From Anaerolineales bacterium (GTDB lineage Bacteria > Chloroflexota > Anaerolineae > Promineifilales > Promineifilaceae): DNA of 5,577 bases. Position 1 is the first letter of the stretch, and the number at the start of each line of letters is the position of its first letter. The DNA is taken from assembly GCA_020432595.1 (NCBI GenBank), contig JAGQGA010000389.1, positions 1 to 5,577 on the forward strand. Direction: 5' to 3'. Below, piece by piece: positions 1 through 3,225 of the stretch. A program made the translations under genes and the position numbers. The notes under the pieces are model-generated. The model made no database searches. It saw only the letters and a program-made list of their open reading frames with translations, and had not been told where the DNA came from.

Positions 1-2
1 TG

Positions 3-260
3 GGTGTTGATTCTTCCATTTTATCTCAGCTTAGAACGGTTCTCACTCTCTTATCCACGTTCCTTTCCCCTGCTACCCAACAATCCACATTGGATTATAA
101 AACATATGTTCTTATATCGCCAACCGTTGTTTGGCAGCGGCACCGTGAACACTGTCGGCAATTAGACACAAGGCGTTGGACGATGCTAAACAAGGGGGAG
201 TTCAAATCGTTGCTCTGTGACTTCTACCCCCCACTGTGCCCCTCGATGCTGCTCTACTAG
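3..260 (+). CDS. Possible 3' end of an unidentified gene entering from the left edge
   Basis: A plus-strand frame is open from the window edge to a TAG at 258-260 (85 codons). It has no start inside the window and includes residues such as YKTYVLISPTVVWQRH and LDTRRWTMLNKGEF. I do not recognise a family. A second plus-strand frame starting at base 1 is also open, to a TAG at 163-165 (54 codons), so the choice of frame is not secure. If the longer frame were real it would overlap the 3' end of the convergent acetyltransferase gene by about 75 bases. The stretch may equally be non-coding. Confidence 0.2.
   Translation, partial: GVDSSILSQLRTVLTLLSTFLSPATQQSTLDYKTYVLISPTVVWQRHREHCRQLDTRRWTMLNKGEFKSLLCDFYPPLCPSMLLY
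116..184. repeat. Imperfect inverted repeat just beyond the acetyltransferase stop, attC-like in shape
   Basis: ATCGCCAAC at 116-124 pairs with GTTGGACGAT at 175-184 to give nine base pairs with one bulged base (A180). Inside it, TTGT at 127-130 can pair with ACAA at 168-171, and the centre (142-155) forms a short imperfect hairpin. The structure starts two bases after the acetyltransferase stop codon. The 7-mer GTTGGAC (175-181) fits the GTTRRRY core of integron attC sites, but the opposite arm (CGCCAAC) fits the RYYYAAC box poorly. It could be a transcript-end structure or chance pairing. Confidence 0.3.
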
Positions 261-683
261 CGTAAACCCCGCTTTTTCATACAAATGCCGCGCCGCGTGC
301 AGACCTGCAAAAGTCCAAAGGTAGATTCGGGAATAACTGTTGTGGCGACAGAATGCTACTGCGGCATCGAGGAGGCGGGTTCCTACCCCCTGCCCCCGGA
401 GCGCATCCGACAGGATGAACCAGCGAAGATGTGCCCCCTCGTGCGCCGCGTGTATGCCGTCTATGGTGATTGAGCCTTCGACACGCCCATTAACCGTGGC
501 TGTCCAGAAGCCGTCGCGCTGTGGGTCATAGCGGCCGATAAACTCGGCCAGTTCACCCGCTACTTTGGCCTCAAAGAATGCGCCAAAGTGCCAATAGGGG
601 TGATAATAGGTGCCATGCAGTTCAACGACGCGCCCGATAGCACCGGGGATATAGCCTCTGTGGATTTCAATGGTATCTTTCAC
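186..683 (-). CDS. GNAT-family N-acetyltransferase (MarR-GNAT fusion-like acetyltransferase domain)
   Basis: A 165-residue single-domain protein expected to transfer an acetyl group from acetyl-CoA to an amine; the substrate is unknown. The N-terminal part (IEIHRGYIPGAIGRVVELH, then YWHFGAFFEAKVA) and the C-terminal part (LRWFILSDALRGQGVG, IYLWTFAGLHAARHLYEKAGF, WGVEVTEQRFEL) match, from memory, the acetyltransferase half of MarR-GNAT fusion proteins, here without the MarR domain. The acetyl-CoA loop R-x-x-G-x-G is at residues 96-101 (RGQGVG), and Tyr135 in LYEKAGF sits at the usual general-acid position. I chose the GTG at 681-683 because AGAGGA (690-695) lies six bases upstream and homology begins right after it. 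The frame stays open upstream to 896 but there it runs through an intergenic repeat. No clear promoter was found. The family is secure, the substrate is not. Confidence 0.9.
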   Translation of the reverse strand: MKDTIEIHRGYIPGAIGRVVELHGTYYHPYWHFGAFFEAKVAGELAEFIGRYDPQRDGFWTATVNGRVEGSITIDGIHAAHEGAHLRWFILSDALRGQGVGTRLLDAAVAFCRHNSYSRIYLWTFAGLHAARHLYEKAGFTLVEQHRGAQWGVEVTEQRFELPLV

Positions 684-689
684 GCATTG

Positions 690-695
690 TCCTCT
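690..695 (-). promoter_or_regulatory. Ribosome binding site deciding the acetyltransferase GTG start
   Basis: AGAGGA on the minus strand lies six bases before GTG 683-681. An ATG slightly upstream (M-I-Q-E-D-N-A) is in another frame and ends after seven codons, so the GTG is the best start. Confidence 0.6.
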
Positions 696-779
696 TGAAT
701 CATTTTGGGGATATGGTATCGTAAGTTGGCATGGATGGGGAGGGGAGACGACGGACGACCGACATCGGATGAAGGGGGA

Positions 780-791
780 AAACGGCCGTTT
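780..791. repeat. Iterated palindrome AAACGGCCGTTT, copy 1
   Basis: Intergenic, inside repeat copy A. The symmetry extends one base further on each side (779-792). Confidence 0.9.
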
Positions 792-816
792 TTCCCAAAA
801 ATTGACTGTACAGGAA

Positions 817-863
817 AGGACACGGAAGAACACGGCCACTTTTTCTGTGTATTTCCGTGTCCT
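817..863. repeat. Long hairpin with an 11-bp perfect outer stem
   Basis: AGGACACGGAA (817-827) is the exact reverse complement of TTCCGTGTCCT (853-863). Inside it, ACACGG (830-835) pairs with CTGTGT (845-850) through five Watson-Crick pairs and one G-U, leaving a nine-base loop (836-844). The element could end transcription arriving on the minus strand from the toxin remnant. However, only three T residues follow it in that direction, and an A-run (864-869) follows it on the plus strand, so a standard intrinsic terminator is not shown. Confidence 0.7.
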
Positions 864-901
864 AAAAAATCCCCTCGCCAATCCCGCCACACTCAACTAG
901 G

Positions 902-1274
902 CTAAAAAATCAACTGTTCAATTTCATGAAGAACGTCACTCAGATCGGGAGCTTGGGCTGGCTCAACGGTTGTGCTAACATGTTTATGATGAGGGTAAGT
1001 CAAAATATGGGGATGATGTGGGGCATTATCGTAACGGAAGATTACCTCACCCGCTTCATTCTGATAATGGTAGGCATAACGCAACTTCACAATTTGGTCG
1101 TTACGGAAGATGATAACTTCATCAAATTCCAGCAGTGAGCCATTGTGAAATTTTAGTCACCCTTCAATGATGGCCCTGGCGACCTGGCAACTCATCAAAA
1201 TCTAAACGCTCAATTTCAGCATAACCACGAGAGATGATCGTGTCGTAGAGACGATGCAGGTACCGATTTGGCAT
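902..1274 (-). pseudogene. Degraded TumE/DUF6516-like toxin gene (frameshift plus in-frame stop)
   Basis: The first part reads MPNRYLHRLYDTII from ATG 1274-1272 through LDFDELPGR, then loses frame. Skipping one C at about 1178-1179 restores R-A-I-I-E-G. A TGA at 1159-1157 follows, where an Arg CGA codon would fit, and the frame then runs on through LKFHNGSLLEFDEVIIFRND, LRYAYHYQNEAGEVIFRYD, NAPHHPHI and PHHKHV to a TAG at 902-904. The repaired product would be 123 residues, a normal size for this family, which I recognise from memory as TumE-like toxins (DUF6516). The start overlaps the partner's stop as TAATG, so the two were translationally coupled. A GTG at 1090-1088 could in principle start a 62-residue C-terminal piece. 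Two separate lesions argue for a real pseudogene, although assembly errors remain possible. Confidence 0.8.
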
Positions 1275-1570
1275 TAGACGGTCACAGGCACTTTGGCTAA
1301 CTGACTGTCAATTTCTTGCTTGGCCTCAAGGTATAGCTCATATCGGCCGGCCCACTTAATGAAAGGCAAATCGTCGCCCATTTCGCCCCGCATGAAACGA
1401 GCATAAAAGACATCTGTTGCCATGTTGTACTTTTCTTCAAAAGAGACCAATTCTCGCAATAAGCGAAAAATGTAGTCCAGTGGTGAACTGCGCGTCTCCG
1501 TTTGTTCCAACAACGCTTTAAATTCGGCAAGCGTAAGCAGGTTGTCTTTTGTAATTGTTATTTTTGCCAT
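1274..1570 (-). CDS. Small partner protein of the TumE-like toxin, presumed antitoxin
   Basis: A 98-residue soluble protein: MAKITITKDNLLTL, LDYIFRLLRELVSFEEKYNM (residues 31-50), VFYARFMRGEMGD (54-66), IKWAGRYELYLEAKQEI (71-87). It looks mostly helical, with no helix-turn-helix, membrane segment or metal site visible. From memory, similar small proteins (FYARF-x-x-GEMGD followed by WAGRYE) sit directly upstream of DUF6516 genes; I cannot name the family. The ATG at 1570-1568 is preceded by AAAGGA (1578-1583) at seven bases. The frame stays open upstream to 1792, but that part crosses an intergenic repeat. Its TAA (1276-1274) shares one base with the toxin ATG, as in coupled toxin-antitoxin operons. 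The antitoxin role is inferred from position, not from a known domain. Confidence 0.75.
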   Translation of the reverse strand: MAKITITKDNLLTLAEFKALLEQTETRSSPLDYIFRLLRELVSFEEKYNMATDVFYARFMRGEMGDDLPFIKWAGRYELYLEAKQEIDSQLAKVPVTV

Positions 1571-1608
1571 TAGCCAATCCTTTGCTTGGTGATCTATCCA
1601 GTTACCTA

Positions 1609-1638
1609 ATTCTAGTTCATCCTTGATCAAAATATCAA
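1609..1638 (-). promoter_or_regulatory. Candidate sigma70-type promoter of the toxin-antitoxin module
   Basis: On the minus strand, TTGATA (1638-1633) and TAGAAT (1614-1609) are separated by 18 bases, each one base off consensus. The predicted transcript start near 1602 leaves a leader of about 30 bases before the antitoxin ATG. The promoter lies between repeat copy B and the module, so it belongs to the module rather than to the repeat. Confidence 0.45.
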
Positions 1639-1654
1639 TACGCTTGTCAAATTG

Positions 1655-1764
1655 GACGACGGGCGACGGATGACGAGATGAAGGGCGAAAACGGCCGTTT
1701 TCCCCCAAAAATTGACGGTACACGGAAGGACACGGAAGGACACGGTTACTTTTTCTGTGTTTGT
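1655..1764. repeat. Interspersed intergenic repeat, copy B
   Basis: The same order as copy A: GACGACGGGCGAC leader (1655-1667), palindrome (1689-1700), CCCCCAAAAATTGAC (1702-1716), then CACGGAAGGA twice exactly (1721-1740) plus CACGG, then TTACTTTTTCTGTGT (1746-1760). The inner stem ACACGG (1740-1745) with CTGTGT (1755-1760) is kept. The outer closing arm is gone: TTTGTTTGTAAG stands where copy A has TTTCCGTGTCC. The copy therefore cannot form the long hairpin. Confidence 0.8.
1689..1700. repeat. Iterated palindrome AAACGGCCGTTT, copy 2
   Basis: Intergenic, inside repeat copy B, and symmetric over 14 bases (1688-1701) as in copy 1. Confidence 0.9.
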
Positions 1765-1770
1765 TTGTAA

Positions 1771-1799
1771 GAAACGGCCGTTTCTTCCCCAAAAATTAC
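1771..1799. repeat. Short repeat copy C: palindrome plus CCCCAAAAATTA
   Basis: A third, truncated copy of the repeat core in the same orientation: GAAACGGCCGTTTC (1771-1784, 14-base symmetry), TTCCCCAAAAATTA (1785-1798), then unrelated sequence. It lies 83 bases after the palindrome of copy B, so B and C form a partial tandem. Confidence 0.7.
1772..1783. repeat. Iterated palindrome AAACGGCCGTTT, copy 3
   Basis: The core of short repeat C, flanked by G and C so that the symmetry reaches 14 bases. Confidence 0.9.
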
Positions 1800-1911
1800 C
1801 ACAAACCAACACCTATTCGCCAATAGAGATGGGCAAGCCGTTTTGCCCGCCAAACTACACTGCTGGCTTTGCAAATTTGGAAGATGGGTGAGGTGGGAAG
1901 AGTGGGGAAGG

Positions 1912-1923
1912 AAACGGCCGTTT
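1912..1923. repeat. Iterated palindrome AAACGGCCGTTT, copy 4
   Basis: Intergenic, without the CAAAAATTGAC tail seen in A to C, which shows that the palindrome occurs independently of the longer repeat. Confidence 0.9.
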
Positions 1924-2059
1924 TGCCCCCATCTCCCCAGATGCCTCCATTTTGGCTTCAATAGCTGCTAAATCCGGCACAAGCGGGCTTGCCGATACCA
2001 TCCTTGCTCGCGCCGAAGGTAGTCGGCTGCACACGGGAGTAGCTTAATCACAGCTAAAA

Positions 2060-3097
2060 TCACTGCGATCTATCTAGTACGATTGCAGGTTGAGAAAGCA
2101 TCAAAGATTTTGGTACTTGTCCCAGAATATATATAGCATTTGCCACACAATTATACGAATCATAGTTCACATAAACGTAAACGGTCTTTCCGTTATATTT
2201 TTCCGTAAAAAAGGCCAACCCCTTCGTCGGTTTATCGTAGCTTATCAAAGAAACTTTTCTGCCGACTCTATCAGGTAATGGGATGGGAATAGAAGCGTTA
2301 TGCTTCAGTGCAAACTGACAGCTTTCGCGCAAAATATCTTTCCAAGTCTTGATTTTCAAAACTGTTCCATCTGGTAATTGATAGTGCGATGGCTTCTTGC
2401 CTGCGATTTCATCTAATTGATCCAGTGACACAAACTCGAGATCTTCCGATTGTTCTATTACTTCCTGCGGGGCAGTTAGCACAGGTTGCAAACTGGTTTG
2501 GATATTTATCGCCTGAGTTGTTAGTATTGTAATACTTTTTTGCAAGGTAGCCACTGTGCTTTCTAATTCTTCGATACGTTGTGACAAAACATCAATTGTC
2601 TGTTCAATTGGCCAATATTTTGCGGCATCTAAATGTTGTACCAGATAGGCTGCACAATCCACGGGACTATCATCCACGATGCTCAACACACGGGTAGGTT
2701 CAAGTTTTCCTGGCTGAAATTTGTCAAAGTGTTCCCAAATTAACCCATCTGTGAGAAATATATCTTCCAATCCAAAACTGAAAGCGTAATTTACAAGTGC
2801 CATTATCAGTTTTTTCTGATCAAGGTTGGTACCCAGCGCTTTTGCTTCAACAATAATTTGCGGTATTTGATTACCGTCATATAAGGCATAATCGGCTCGA
2901 ACTTGGTCAATTGTTTTTTCGACTTCAACCATATTCGTATTTGCTGTATTCCAACCTAATGCTCGTAAAACCGGGTCAATAAGTACGGCTCGTGTTGCTG
3001 CTTCATTTCTTGACAAGGTGGTTTTATACAAATTGGCAGATTCTTGAATTTGAATTAGCACATCACAGAGATTACTTAGCGGACTTTGAAATCGCAT
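2060..3097 (-). CDS. Orphan type I restriction HsdR N-terminal-like (PD-(D/E)XK) protein
   Basis: A 345-residue protein, AT-rich compared with the gene to its right. Residues 31-49 (NEAATR, then LIDPVLRALGW) are the typical entry to the HsdR N-terminal nuclease fold. Asp69 in VRADYAL and Glu84-x-Lys86 in IIVEAKALG supply the PD-(D/E)XK catalytic pattern. Residues about 170-205 (IDVLSQRIEELESTVATLQKSI) form a likely coiled coil. A C-terminal domain (about 225-330, LPDGTVLKIKTWKDIL, then YVYVNYDSYNCVANAI) may bind a partner or nucleic acid. No helicase motor, HsdM or HsdS is visible nearby, so a classical type I system is not supported. ATG 3097-3095 is preferred because GAGAAGG (3109-3115) precedes it, though at 11 bases. 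ATG 3124 and TTG 3142 are in frame without such a site. Nuclease activity is inferred from the motif; the biological role is unknown. Confidence 0.85.
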   Translation of the reverse strand: MRFQSPLSNLCDVLIQIQESANLYKTTLSRNEAATRAVLIDPVLRALGWNTANTNMVEVEKTIDQVRADYALYDGNQIPQIIVEAKALGTNLDQKKLIMALVNYAFSFGLEDIFLTDGLIWEHFDKFQPGKLEPTRVLSIVDDSPVDCAAYLVQHLDAAKYWPIEQTIDVLSQRIEELESTVATLQKSITILTTQAINIQTSLQPVLTAPQEVIEQSEDLEFVSLDQLDEIAGKKPSHYQLPDGTVLKIKTWKDILRESCQFALKHNASIPIPLPDRVGRKVSLISYDKPTKGLAFFTEKYNGKTVYVYVNYDSYNCVANAIYILGQVPKSLMLSQPAIVLDRSQ

Positions 3098-3108
3098 GGT
3101 TTTTTTAA

Positions 3109-3115
3109 CCTTCTC
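3109..3115 (-). promoter_or_regulatory. Ribosome binding site for the HsdR-like gene
   Basis: GAGAAGG on the minus strand, 11 bases before ATG 3097-3095. The spacing is slightly long, but neither upstream in-frame start has any such site. Confidence 0.45.
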
Positions 3116-3173
3116 TTTTGGCATATGAATTAAGCAAGCCAATATTTATTGAACAATTAAAACACGCAAAAAC

Positions 3174-3202
3174 AGTATACAGAAGTTGGTAACACCTTTC
3201 AA
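3174..3202 (-). promoter_or_regulatory. Strong sigma70-type promoter of the HsdR-like gene
   Basis: TTGAAA (3202-3197) and TATACT (3179-3174) are spaced by 17 bases on the minus strand, each one base off consensus. The predicted start near 3167 gives a leader of about 70 bases. It lies only 24 bases past the stop of the upstream surface-nuclease gene, so the HsdR-like gene is probably transcribed on its own, with possible read-through since no terminator separates the two. Confidence 0.6.
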
Positions 3203-3225
3203 CACAGGCGTATCAGCGTTGATTG

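Larger units (their letters stand above)
747..863. repeat. Interspersed intergenic repeat, copy A (palindrome + 10-bp tandem block + hairpin)
   Basis: This copy consists of a GACGACGGACGAC-like leader (747-760), the palindrome AAACGGCCGTTT (780-791), the run CCCAAAAATTGAC (794-806), about 2.5 units of a 10-bp repeat related to CACGGAAGGA (811-835), then CACTTTTTCTGTGT (837-850) and a closing arm TTCCGTGTCCT (853-863). Positions 771-850 align with 1680-1760 in the same orientation with about eight mismatches and one single-base gap. It lies between the acetyltransferase gene and the toxin remnant. Spurious open frames run through both copies. Confidence 0.8.
1571..2059. other. Intergenic stretch, rich in repeats, with a short unassigned open frame
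   Basis: This 489-base stretch holds the module promoter, repeat copies B and C, a fourth palindrome (1912-1923) and a small stem GGGCAA/TTGCCC (1831-1836 with 1843-1848). A minus-strand frame from ATG 2001-1999 to TAG 1857-1855 encodes 48 residues beginning MVSASPLVPDLAAIEAKMEASGE. The first 23 residues look protein-like; the remainder is low-complexity, proline-rich sequence that reads through the palindrome as KRPF. No ribosome binding site precedes it. It may be a gene remnant, but I do not recognise it. Confidence 0.5.

Noticed and set aside
94..123. Minus-strand promoter TTGGCG-18-TATAAT with an adjacent AATCCA/TGGATT stem
   Set aside because: The -35 box matches only four of six bases and no gene start to the left can be seen inside the window.
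817..870. Intrinsic terminator at the long hairpin
   Set aside because: No adequate T-run follows the stem on either strand, so it is listed as a hairpin repeat only.
684..896. N-terminal extension of the acetyltransferase frame
   Set aside because: It translates the interspersed repeat and hairpin; a similar extension precedes the antitoxin because the same repeat lies there. A ribosome binding site supports the internal GTG.
670..1138. Plus-strand frames at 670-905 and 926-1138
   Set aside because: The first is repeat sequence; the second is antisense to the toxin remnant, whose minus-strand codons match a known family.
1571..1792. N-terminal extension of the antitoxin frame
   Set aside because: It crosses repeat copies B and C; AAAGGA and a candidate promoter support the ATG at 1570.
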